This document shows, one piece after another, positions 1 to 8,064 of a DNA stretch of 41,086 nt. The DNA lies in contig JAKQCT010000053.1 of NCBI GenBank assembly GCA_029559035.1, forward strand, positions 1 to 41,086. Reading direction: 5' to 3'. Under the pieces are notes generated by a model. The model searched no databases. It was not told where the DNA came from and saw only the letters and a program-made list of their open reading frames with translations. The DNA is from Acidobacteriota bacterium (GTDB lineage: Bacteria; Acidobacteriota; UBA4820). The position numbers and the translations under genes were made by a program. Each line of letters begins with the position of its first letter. Position 1 is the first letter of the stretch.

Positions 1-3000
1 CGTAATCATAGCTTTCATGGATCTCCGCGAATGTGCTCTCATCGGTTGTTTTGGCGAAGGACAATTTCCCGAGGCCCTTGTTGGATGCGCCGTCATAGAT
101 CCATTCGTTCAGTCGCGCAAGAAAATTCCCGCTTGCGTCGACTTTTTCCTTTACTGTTATCCTTCCCTTCGCGTCATAGGTGTTCTTGATCTTGTAATTG
201 CCGGCCTGTCCGTTGGCATCCTGATACTTGAGGATGTTCCCCCAAACATCGTATTCATCTATCGTTACAATTCCGTTTTCCGGATTATCGGTTTTCCTCA
301 GGAAGCCGAGTGGATCATATTCGAATTTCCTTATCTGGCCGCCGAGGTCAACTTTTATCAGCCTGTCCTGGCTGTCGTAGAAATATTCAGCGTCGGCGCT
401 GTTGGTATTGTTGTTGTTGGGAGCATCGACAAATACAAGCCTGCCGAAAGCGTCATTGGTATAGACGATTGAAGAATTGACAGAGGTGCTGCCGGGCCCG
501 TTGATCCCGTTCAAAGTGACTGCATATGTATATCCGTCATAACTCGTATCGGTATGGCTTGAATCCGGCTTGATGACCCTCATAACCCTGCCCAAGGGAT
601 CGGGGGTACCGGTGAAGGGGGCGTTGCAGGAACCCAAGGGGAATATCGTCGAGAAGGTGCCGTAGAAGCATGTTTGCCCGTCTTTTTTAGGAAGGCTATT
701 GTAATAGGAAAGATTTGAATACTGTAAAGACTCGTGCGAAAAATCCGTTGAATTGGGAGTTGATTCAGTATACGGCTCCGACACAAAGAATTCCCTTCCG
801 TTGGGGTCGTAGGCTTTTTCGACAACGGAATAAGTATCGTCCGGCATCAGCTCTTTCGACTTGATCAGCCTTCCCAGGCCGTCGAACTCGAACACCTTGT
901 GTGTAGCGCCTTCTTGAATATTGGACGGTGACTGCATGTTTGTCGACGGATCATATCCCCGTCCATATTCGATCTTTTTCGCATCGTACGGCGGGTAATA
1001 GATGTATTCTGACGCCTCGCTGTGCGTCGGCGTGATCTTGGTAAGACGCAGGAGGTTGTCGTAGGAATAGCCGGCGCCGATATTATTGGCATCCCATTCG
1101 CTCTTGATCAGACCGGTATATTTATCTATATCTCGCTCGGCCTCTTTGTAGCCGATTCCCAGGAATTGCTTTGATTTCACCACTCCATAGCTGTACTTGT
1201 ATTCGACTCCCTGTGAGCCGGAAGGGTAATTCGGACCATAGGAAAGATGAATTTTACTTATTGTGCCGGGATAGTCATCTGAAAGAGGGGGAAGAGGGGG
1301 AGGCACGGTTTCATTAAACTCTCTCGTTTCCACCCAATCCGTATCGGTAACGCTGGTAGTATCTACTCCCCAATGCGCCCAATAAAGGTTTTGGCCTATG
1401 TCTGTAACATGTAGTGCAAACGGTCCATGAGAGTTAGAAAGCGCGATCCTCTTTTTGGCGTTGCCTGTACTATTAAGTTTTGAATCTTCAGGGTGCATTT
1501 CTGGATTAGTAATCGTGTAAAACTGACTGATACCTGCCGTAACCGGCCCGATAATGCTGTTTTGTGGAATAGAGAAGCCTTCTTGTGGGTCAGGTTCACA
1601 GTCCTCGCATCCCTGGGGGGGCATCATATTTGCCGGGATTGAAAACATGTTGGTATTAAACGTTGCTTCAAATTCTTCCCTGTTTCTTAGATTTCGCGTA
1701 CCATGCGCCGCCTCGATTCTTGGGTCTTTTGGGGGGATATACTGTCTGATAGTAATCTTATTGACATCGATGGGGTCTTCAGATGTTGAATTCGCGGGAA
1801 TTTGTGTCCCATATTCTCGTGTTAACAGAAAATGGCCATACCCGTCCCAGTAATAATTCTCCTGTCGTTTTATTAAAACTTTTCCATCATCGGAATAATC
1901 CTTGGTCGTTGATTTGGTTACTTTCCAGCATTCTGTTTCTAAGTCTCCGCTGTTCGGGTCACGAAATTGATCCTGGAACAACATCCTTTTCCATTTGTTT
2001 TCTACTATCCTTTCAGGCTTTGCATTAGGGTTATACTGAGTTCCATCATACGTGCATCCGCCAATTGCCTTTTTTCCATAAATCTCATATGCCCAACGCA
2101 TAACATCAGTCCAGTCGGCACCATGATTGTAGAACAGAGTAACAACTTCGTTACCTTTTCGAAGGGAGTTCACATTCGGGGAGTCGGCAAAAATATCATG
2201 GCGAAGCTCGCAAATGTGAAGAATCTTCTGCCCGTCGGGAAGAGTTTCCTGAATTGATGCGAACGGCGCGTCTTGTTCAAAATCGGGATCTTCGTTCGGA
2301 TCATTTCTGTTCACTCTGTCAAGAATTCGGATAGTCGTATTGTTTCCGTCGTTTCTTTTTACTCTGTTGACTCCAAATCCGGTCGTTTCGTTGAGCTTAA
2401 AAGTATGCTCACCGGGGTCGTCATTGGTCGTCAGTGCCTGGGCACCTACGAATAAGAAGTAGGTATAGTGCTCGTAGTCATATTCCGTCCAGCCTCCGGT
2501 GGGATATGTTATCTTCTGCAACGCAAAGCTCTTGTCACAGGAGTCAATTTGCTCCTCCGTGTTGTTGCCGGAGCAATGGTAATAGTCATAGTACTCAAAA
2601 AGCATTTTTAATCTTGTGCTTCCGCTTGTTGGTGGAAAGGCAATCTGGGTGAGCATGGCCACTTGAGAATTATTATATCCCGTCTCAAATGTTTGAGTGA
2701 GATCATAAACTGCCGGATCTCCACCAATTTTTGGGACAGTGATAGAACTCATGTAGTATCGTCCGTCAACAGCTGACTGAGAGTAACTGTAGTCGATAAC
2801 CCTGCCGGCATCTCTAACATCATAAACCTTGTCGATCAAGGCCGGCATATTCGAGTCGTAGTCAATCTTATATCCGTTGTTGAAACGGTCATAAACCTTA
2901 GTCGTGTGCCAGTTATAATAACCCTCTCCAGGACATGGACATGGTATTGAAAGATGGTCCTCCTTTTCCACGGCATGATCCATCAATTGATAGATGCCGC

Positions 3001-3583
3001 CGGGAAAGTAGAGTGTCCATGTACCTCCGTTGCCTGGAGTGAAGACAGCATGTATGTTTGACCCGTCAATTGAGAAATAGCTTTGAGAAGCAGTATCGGT
3101 AGTTTTGAACAAGGTATGCGCGGTTCCATTTTCATCTGTGTAAGTGACAACGGCATCAACGCAAATGTTGCTTCCGCCTCCGGTCGGAGGTGTAAGGACG
3201 GGCTGAAGAGAGATCACTCCATATGACGTCGTCCACTGTCCTGCATCAACTGGGGATTTTTCAAAATCCAACGAATCATTTCCATAAGCTTTAAGAACAC
3301 CTCCACTGCCCACTCCCACATACCTCAGCTTTGCCTGGAATGAGAGTTCGGGGCCGACGGGGATGGCAGGGCCTATGGGGTAAATGACGGTCAGGTTGCC
3401 GTTGTAGATGTTGACGCTCTCGTTCTCGCTGATCGTGGCGTAGGGCATCTGCGGCACGAACCCAGGAGCAGCCGTCCAAGAATCGGAATAGGTTGGGCCG
3501 GTCGATTGCCCCAACGCCGGAATAACCGCCGCGATCAAAGTCAATGAAATGACGAGCGCCTTCAAGGAATTGGTTGTCTTCAC
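1..3583 (-). CDS. Secreted RHS/YD-repeat protein, 5' part (continues past left edge)
   Basis: One uninterrupted frame of about 1194 codons runs from a GTG at 3583 to the window edge, so the C-terminus is not visible. The GTG is chosen because AGGGGGG lies 8 nt upstream and the first residues form a signal peptide (VKTTNSLKALVISLTLIAAV, then Ala-Leu-Gly). Residues 1 to about 830 are an extracellular region without clear repeats. From about residue 835 on, YD/RHS repeats are obvious: YDNLLRLTKI, FDGLGRLIKS, YDPNGREFF, FGRLVFVD, YDSQDRLIKVD, YDPLGFLRK, YDVWGNILKY, YDAKGRITV. In this family such repeats build a hollow beta-shell that often carries a variable C-terminal toxin or adhesion tip; that tip would lie outside the window. 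A surface or secreted role is inferred. Which subclass it is (toxin, adhesin, wall-associated) cannot be told. Confidence 0.9.
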   Translation of the reverse strand, partial: MKTTNSLKALVISLTLIAAVIPALGQSTGPTYSDSWTAAPGFVPQMPYATISENESVNIYNGNLTVIYPIGPAIPVGPELSFQAKLRYVGVGSGGVLKAYGNDSLDFEKSPVDAGQWTTSYGVISLQPVLTPPTGGGSNICVDAVVTYTDENGTAHTLFKTTDTASQSYFSIDGSNIHAVFTPGNGGTWTLYFPGGIYQLMDHAVEKEDHLSIPCPCPGEGYYNWHTTKVYDRFNNGYKIDYDSNMPALIDKVYDVRDAGRVIDYSYSQSAVDGRYYMSSITVPKIGGDPAVYDLTQTFETGYNNSQVAMLTQIAFPPTSGSTRLKMLFEYYDYYHCSGNNTEEQIDSCDKSFALQKITYPTGGWTEYDYEHYTYFLFVGAQALTTNDDPGEHTFKLNETTGFGVNRVKRNDGNNTTIRILDRVNRNDPNEDPDFEQDAPFASIQETLPDGQKILHICELRHDIFADSPNVNSLRKGNEVVTLFYNHGADWTDVMRWAYEIYGKKAIGGCTYDGTQYNPNAKPERIVENKWKRMLFQDQFRDPNSGDLETECWKVTKSTTKDYSDDGKVLIKRQENYYWDGYGHFLLTREYGTQIPANSTSEDPIDVNKITIRQYIPPKDPRIEAAHGTRNLRNREEFEATFNTNMFSIPANMMPPQGCEDCEPDPQEGFSIPQNSIIGPVTAGISQFYTITNPEMHPEDSKLNSTGNAKKRIALSNSHGPFALHVTDIGQNLYWAHWGVDTTSVTDTDWVETREFNETVPPPLPPLSDDYPGTISKIHLSYGPNYPSGSQGVEYKYSYGVVKSKQFLGIGYKEAERDIDKYTGLIKSEWDANNIGAGYSYDNLLRLTKITPTHSEASEYIYYPPYDAKKIEYGRGYDPSTNMQSPSNIQEGATHKVFEFDGLGRLIKSKELMPDDTYSVVEKAYDPNGREFFVSEPYTESTPNSTDFSHESLQYSNLSYYNSLPKKDGQTCFYGTFSTIFPLGSCNAPFTGTPDPLGRVMRVIKPDSSHTDTSYDGYTYAVTLNGINGPGSTSVNSSIVYTNDAFGRLVFVDAPNNNNTNSADAEYFYDSQDRLIKVDLGGQIRKFEYDPLGFLRKTDNPENGIVTIDEYDVWGNILKYQDANGQAGNYKIKNTYDAKGRITVKEKVDASGNFLARLNEWIYDGASNKGLGKLSFAKTTDESTFAEIHESYDY

Positions 3584-3621
3584 TTTTCGTACCCCCCTAA
3601 AAATTCTGCATCTTAGATTGC

Positions 3622-3649
3622 ATTCTACTGCTAAAATCTTATTTGTCAA
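3622..3649 (-). promoter_or_regulatory. Sigma70-type promoter of the YD-repeat gene
   Basis: On the minus strand TTGACA (3649-3644) is followed after 16 nt by TAGAAT (3627-3622), about 40 nt upstream of the GTG start at 3583. The boxes match the sigma70 consensus 6/6 and 5/6. It reads only towards the YD-repeat gene. Confidence 0.6.
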
Positions 3650-3688
3650 TCCCTCTTTTTCAAAATGTAACACGATGTTTCACCGCTC

Positions 3689-3718
3689 TTGACATCCGGC
3701 CGTCTTCTGAACTATTTT
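3689..3718 (+). promoter_or_regulatory. Candidate sigma70 promoter of the gene at 3844
   Basis: A perfect TTGACA (3689-3694) is followed after 18 nt by TATTTT (3713-3718), or after 17 nt by CTATTT. It is divergent from the promoter at 3622-3649 and leaves a leader of roughly 120 nt before the ribosome binding site at 3831-3839. The -10 box is weak, so confidence is moderate. Confidence 0.4.
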
Positions 3719-3843
3719 TATAGCCTTAAGTCTTTCAACTCGGGAATGCATTTCGAATAGAAAAACATGTTCGGGCGCTTTGCGCGCCCCGCTTTCTTTC
3801 GTATTTTTGCGCCTTTTTGCGCTTTTTACCTAAGGAGGTAAGA

Positions 3844-4563
3844 ATGATCACGAACGTGTCCAAGGAGAAACTGGTCGAAGTCGGTTCAAGGTTCAGGGCG
3901 ATGTATCTTGTCGAGCAGGCGGGCTACACGCTCGGCATCGCCGCGAAGGACGGGCAGGCGCTCTGCGACCTCCTGCCAGAAGGGTTCCTGAAGGAGATGG
4001 ACGGCGTTGTCGGTGAGGTCAAGGCCGCCATGCAGGACAAGGAGCTGATGAAGGAGGAGGCGAAGGACGCCACCAGACAGCAGAACCTCGCCGCCGAGAG
4101 GGCAAAGGTGTGGCGGCGGAAAGTGGTGAGGAGGGCCACGAGGGCGATGCGCCTGGGCGAGTCCATCCCCGACGGTCTTCTAGCGGTCGGCAGGACGAGG
4201 AAGATCCCCGAGCTTCAGGGCCAGCTCGAAGTGATGATCAAGCTCTTCGAGGAGAACATCTCCAAAATGCCCGGCAAGGGGGCCGACCAGCTCCTCGCCG
4301 AAGGCAGGGATATCCTTGAGGTCTTCAGGTCGTCGGATGCCGCCCAGGAAGTGAAGCGGCTCAAATCCCTTCCGGATTCGGTCGTCAGCTTCTACGAAAA
4401 GAAGGGCCTTCTCTACACGGGGCTCAAGGCAGTCAACGACGCGGGCCACGAGCTTTGGGCCGACGAATCCGAAGCGGCCGGCAGGTACAACCTCTCCATC
4501 CTCCACCGCAACGCCGGAAAGAGGAAGGAAGAACCCAAGCCCGTTGAAGAGACGAAGAAGTAG
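3844..4563 (+). CDS. Hypothetical helical protein, 239 aa
   Basis: I do not recognise the family. The ATG at 3844 is chosen because a near-perfect TAAGGAGGT (3831-3839) sits 4 nt upstream; an earlier in-frame TTG at 3817 lacks such a site. The protein is rich in Lys, Glu and Ala and looks almost wholly alpha-helical, with a likely coiled coil around residues 45-100 (many K/E/A and RRKVVRRATRAMR). The C-terminus is a charged tail (KRKEEPKPVEETKK). There is no signal peptide, membrane segment or cysteine-rich motif apart from isolated cysteines. It stands alone with its own candidate promoter and a strong terminator at 4600-4633. Codon use is GC-rich like the host genes, so it probably belongs to the chromosome rather than to the defence island that follows. 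A cytoplasmic structural or nucleoid-type role is possible but unsupported. Confidence 0.75.
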   Translation: MITNVSKEKLVEVGSRFRAMYLVEQAGYTLGIAAKDGQALCDLLPEGFLKEMDGVVGEVKAAMQDKELMKEEAKDATRQQNLAAERAKVWRRKVVRRATRAMRLGESIPDGLLAVGRTRKIPELQGQLEVMIKLFEENISKMPGKGADQLLAEGRDILEVFRSSDAAQEVKRLKSLPDSVVSFYEKKGLLYTGLKAVNDAGHELWADESEAAGRYNLSILHRNAGKRKEEPKPVEETKK

Positions 4564-4599
4564 GGCTATAATCTAGCCATTGACACCCATTTTCCACGG

Positions 4600-4633
4600 C
4601 CCCGCCGCGTCCCCCCACGGCGGGGCGCTTTTA
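4600..4633 (+). terminator. Rho-independent terminator
   Basis: An 8-bp GC stem (CCCCGCCG at 4600-4607 with CGGCGGGG at 4618-4625) has a 10-nt loop and is followed by CGCTTTTATT. It lies 37 nt after the stop of the 239-aa gene and separates it from the defence island. Confidence 0.8.
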
Positions 4634-4683
4634 TTAAAGCTTGACGAGGGGGGTAACAAGCTTCGCTTTCATAAGCCCCCACC

Positions 4684-4729
4684 GGGGGACATGACCCGAT
4701 TCTGCCTTTTGAATCGGGATCGTGCCCCC
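4684..4729. repeat. Imperfect 46-bp palindrome upstream of the restriction-modification gene
   Basis: Outer arms GGGGG (4684-4688) and CCCCC (4725-4729) and inner arms CCCGATTC (4695-4702) and GAATCGGG (4711-4718) pair, separated by a 6-nt internal mismatch, around an 8-nt loop. It lies about 70 nt upstream of the TTG start at 4799. It is too far from any T-run to be a terminator. It could be an operator, an RNA hairpin or a repeat left at the edge of the island. Confidence 0.45.
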
Positions 4730-4752
4730 AGGCAACCAACCTGTAGCGTGGA

Positions 4753-4780
4753 TTGAACCCGAAGGGGAGTATAATATAAA
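4753..4780 (+). promoter_or_regulatory. Weak candidate promoter of the restriction-modification gene
   Basis: TTGAAC (4753-4758), 16 nt, then TATAAA (4775-4780). An overlapping perfect TATAAT lies at 4770-4775 but has no suitably spaced -35 box. The start of transcription would leave only about 12 nt before the TTG start, just enough for the GGGAGG ribosome site. Confidence 0.3.
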
Positions 4781-4798
4781 AGGAAAGGGAGGAAGTAT

Positions 4799-7700
4799 TT
4801 GTCCAAGGTTCTTATAAACCAGTATTACCAGAATCTTGACCGGACGCTTCAGTTCGGCAAAAGCGGGAACGAGCAGAGCATCCGGAACCACTTCTGGGCG
4901 CTTTTGAACTCCTACGCGAGAAATTACAATTACGAAGTTGTCCCTGAAATATCCGTCATGGGGACGAGCGGCAGAAAGGTAAAGCCCGACGGAGTTGTCA
5001 AAAACCTTTGGGGCCTTGATATCGGCCTGTGGGAAAGCAAGGATGAAAAGGATGTCATCGAGGCCGAAATTGACTCGAAGGTCAAAAAAGGCTATCCCCT
5101 AACCAACATCCTTTTTGAAGACAGTAACATAGCCGTTCTTATCCAGCGCGGCCAGGAAGTCCAGCGCGTCGAAGTCAGGGATGCCGACAAGCTCAATTCC
5201 ATCATCACCCAATTCTTCAGCTTCAAAAGCGAAACGGTCTATAAATTTGAAGACGCGATCGATAAATTCAAGGCCGACATCCCCAAGATCGTTGAAACGC
5301 TAAGGAATAGGATCGTTGCAAGCAGGGAGAGCAACCCCGGTTTCATCGCCGCGCAGAAGACATTCCTTGAGCTTTGCAAGGTCGAGATAAACCCCTCAAT
5401 CACCCTTGAAGACATCCGCGAAATGATGATCCAGCACATCCTCACAAGCGACATTTTCAACAAGATCTTTGACGATCCTGATTTCCACCGCCACAACACG
5501 ATCGCCGCCGAGCTTGAAAACCTCATCGCCAAGCTCTTCACCTACGAGGAGCGCAGGAACCTTCTGGGCAGCATCGAGCACTACTACGAGGCGATCAATG
5601 CCACAGCCGCCGGGATAACCGACCATCACGAAAAGCAGAAATTCCTCAAAGTCCTTTACGAAAACTTCTACAAGGTCTACAACCCGAAAGCGGCGGACAG
5701 GCTGGGCGTCGTCTATACCCCCAACGAAATCGTCCGGTTCATGGTGAAAAGCGCCGATCACCTGCTCCACAAGCATTTCGGAAAGACCCTTGCCGACAGG
5801 AATGTCGATATCCTTGACCCTGCGACTGGAACCGGCACCTTCATCTGCGAAGTCATAGAACACGCGATCCCCAAGGGCCAGCTTGAATACAAATACAAGA
5901 ACGAGATCCACGCCAACGAAGTGGCGATCCTGCCCTACTACATCGCCAACCTGAATGTCGAATTCACCTACAAGCAAAAGATGGGGCAATACTCCGAATT
6001 CCCCAACCTCTGCTTTGTCGACACACTCGACAATGTTTCAGGATTGGAAGCCGGCATCGGCGCGGATATGCTCCGCTACAAAAGACAGGACAGCCTTTTC
6101 GCCATCACCTCCGAAAACTCGGAGAGGATCAAGAGGCAGAACGCCAGGAAAATATCCGTCATCATAGGCAATCCCCCCTACAACGCCAACCAGCTCAACG
6201 AAAACGAAAACAACAAGAACAGGGAATACCCCTTCATAGACAAAAGGATCAAGGAAACCTACATAAAGCACAGCACTGCCCAGAAAACAAAAGTCTATGA
6301 CATGTACGCGAGGTTCTTGAGATGGGCCTCTGACAGAATTGACAAGAATGGGATCATCGCCTTCGTCTCAAACAGCTCCTTTGTTGATTCCAGAACTTAT
6401 GACGGATTCAGGAAATGCGTTTCAGCGGAATTCAACGAGGTTCACATCATTGACCTTAAAGGCAACGCCAGGACAAGCGGAGAAAGACGAAGAAGAGAAG
6501 GAGGGAATGTATTCAGCGACCAAATCCGCGTCGGGGTCGCGGTCTATTTTCTTGTAAAAAATCAGAAAGAAAAAGGATGTAAGATTTATTACAATTCAAT
6601 AAAAGACTATGCCAAAGCAGAAGAAAAGAAGGATTATCTTAAAGTAAGCGACCTTTCCGAATTGCAGTTCAATCCCATCCACCCCGATAAAACCAACAAC
6701 TGGATAAATTTGGCGGAAGATAGCGATTGGGAAGAGCTTGTGCCGCTGGCGTCAAAAGAAGTAAAATCCGGCAAAAGCAAAGAAGCTGTATTTGAACTCT
6801 TCTCTCTTGGAGTGGTCACCGCAAGAGATGAGTGGGTATATGATGACGACCCACAGCTTTTGGAGAAAAAAGTCCAGCACCTTATCGATGTCTATGACAG
6901 TGACTTAAAGAACCTCAAAGGCAAAAATAAAGAAGAGATAGCTGACGGGGTTGACTATTCTATTAAATGGACAAGGGCTGTCAAGAAAGATCTGTTAAAA
7001 GGCAAAAAATATGCTTTCAATGAAAACTTGATCATTGAAAGCCTTTATAGACCATTCGTTAAGCGGAAGCTCTATTTCAGTAAAGAATTGAATGAGATGC
7101 AGTATCAGATGTCGCAAGTATTCTCAAGCGAGAAAAAATCTAACTTAATAGGTTTCTTGCAGGGTAAAAGGCAGCCTTTTAGCATTTTTTCTGCCGACGT
7201 TATTCCAAATTACGCCATGTTCAGTTTGGATTACGCACAATGCCTCCCCCTCTACCGCTACTCCTCCTCCGGTGAACGAACCGACAACATCACGGATTGG
7301 GGTTTGGAGCAGTTCCAAAACCACTACGGCGATAAGAAGATCACCAAAGAAGACATTTTTCATTACACTTACGCCGTCTTGCACAATCCAGCTTACAGGA
7401 AGAAGTATGAGCTGAACCTGAAACGGGAATTCCCGCGGCTTCCGTTTTATTCGGACTTCAAGAAATGGGCTACTTGGGGCAAGAAGCTGATGGACCTTCA
7501 CATCAACTACGAAACGGTTGAGCCTTTTGGCCTTGAGCTGATTGAGACTGAGACAAAGGCGGCGGCGAAAAGGGAAAGAGAACTGATTTCGGAGGTTTCC
7601 GAGCCGCAGGCGCTTTACAAAAGAGAGGTCAGGATAAAGGCAAAGCTGAAAGCCGACAAGGAAAAGGGGATCATCGAACTTGACGAGCTGTCCTTCCTCA

Positions 7701-7927
7701 AGGGCGTGCCGAAAGAAGCATGGGAATACAAGCTTGGCAACCGCTCCGCCCTCGAATGGATTCTGGACCAGTACAAAGAGAAAAAGCCGAAGGACCCCAC
7801 CATCGCCGAAAAGTTCAACACCTACCGCTTCCCCGATTACAAGGATAAGGTGATTGACCTCCTACGAAGGGTGACTACCGTTTCAGTTGAGACGATGAAG
7901 ATAGTGAGGGAGATGGGAGGAGAATGA
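4799..7927 (+). CDS. PD-(D/E)xK nuclease / N6-adenine DNA methyltransferase fusion (type IIG/ISP-like)
   Basis: This 1042-aa single-chain restriction-modification enzyme should cut and methylate DNA at one recognition site. The TTG start is set by GGGAGG 7 nt upstream. In order: an N-terminal nuclease-like part with the PD-(D/E)xK pattern P63-D64 ... E79-x-K81; a helical linker (about 150-290); an adenine methyltransferase core with YTP (306-308), S-adenosylmethionine motif I DPATGTGTF (340-348) and catalytic motif IV NPPY (458-461); then a C-terminal specificity part (about 620-1042) resembling the type ISP C-terminal domain. Classical ISP enzymes are near 1600 aa and carry a helicase between nuclease and methyltransferase; here there is no Walker A or helicase motif. 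Base composition is GC-rich at both ends and AT-rich around 6490-7220, which may mark an exchanged specificity region. Methyltransferase assignment is firm; nuclease activity is inferred from three residues. Confidence 0.87.
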   Translation: MSKVLINQYYQNLDRTLQFGKSGNEQSIRNHFWALLNSYARNYNYEVVPEISVMGTSGRKVKPDGVVKNLWGLDIGLWESKDEKDVIEAEIDSKVKKGYPLTNILFEDSNIAVLIQRGQEVQRVEVRDADKLNSIITQFFSFKSETVYKFEDAIDKFKADIPKIVETLRNRIVASRESNPGFIAAQKTFLELCKVEINPSITLEDIREMMIQHILTSDIFNKIFDDPDFHRHNTIAAELENLIAKLFTYEERRNLLGSIEHYYEAINATAAGITDHHEKQKFLKVLYENFYKVYNPKAADRLGVVYTPNEIVRFMVKSADHLLHKHFGKTLADRNVDILDPATGTGTFICEVIEHAIPKGQLEYKYKNEIHANEVAILPYYIANLNVEFTYKQKMGQYSEFPNLCFVDTLDNVSGLEAGIGADMLRYKRQDSLFAITSENSERIKRQNARKISVIIGNPPYNANQLNENENNKNREYPFIDKRIKETYIKHSTAQKTKVYDMYARFLRWASDRIDKNGIIAFVSNSSFVDSRTYDGFRKCVSAEFNEVHIIDLKGNARTSGERRRREGGNVFSDQIRVGVAVYFLVKNQKEKGCKIYYNSIKDYAKAEEKKDYLKVSDLSELQFNPIHPDKTNNWINLAEDSDWEELVPLASKEVKSGKSKEAVFELFSLGVVTARDEWVYDDDPQLLEKKVQHLIDVYDSDLKNLKGKNKEEIADGVDYSIKWTRAVKKDLLKGKKYAFNENLIIESLYRPFVKRKLYFSKELNEMQYQMSQVFSSEKKSNLIGFLQGKRQPFSIFSADVIPNYAMFSLDYAQCLPLYRYSSSGERTDNITDWGLEQFQNHYGDKKITKEDIFHYTYAVLHNPAYRKKYELNLKREFPRLPFYSDFKKWATWGKKLMDLHINYETVEPFGLELIETETKAAAKRERELISEVSEPQALYKREVRIKAKLKADKEKGIIELDELSFLKGVPKEAWEYKLGNRSALEWILDQYKEKKPKDPTIAEKFNTYRFPDYKDKVIDLLRRVTTVSVETMKIVREMGGE

Positions 7928-8050
7928 GGGCTAGGATGAAGGTGGGGAGAGTTGACGGAGAAAGAAGAGAAGAGGAGAATGAGGGGGAGAGAAGGGAATG
8001 AGGGTTATTTGTCATGGAAAGAATGAAGTAGGTTCGATTGAGAAGATGAA
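7928..8050 (+). other. Purine-rich intergenic tract with GAATGAGGG repeats
   Basis: The 137 bp between the restriction-modification gene and the TIR-APAZ gene are almost all A and G on the plus strand. The nonamer GAATGAGGG occurs three times (near 7922, 7978 and 7998). There is no convincing gene here, and no clear promoter for the following operon. Confidence 0.5.
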
Positions 8051-8064
8051 CGGAGAGATAGTAG

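Noticed and set aside
3817-3843. TTG start at 3817 for the 239-aa hypothetical protein
   Set aside because: The extra nine codons would include the ribosome binding site itself; ATG 3844 follows TAAGGAGGT at ideal distance.
4634-4798. Attachment site or integrase remnant at the left edge of the defence island
   Set aside because: Only a palindrome is present; no tRNA end, no matching direct repeat near 12530 and no recombinase gene were found.
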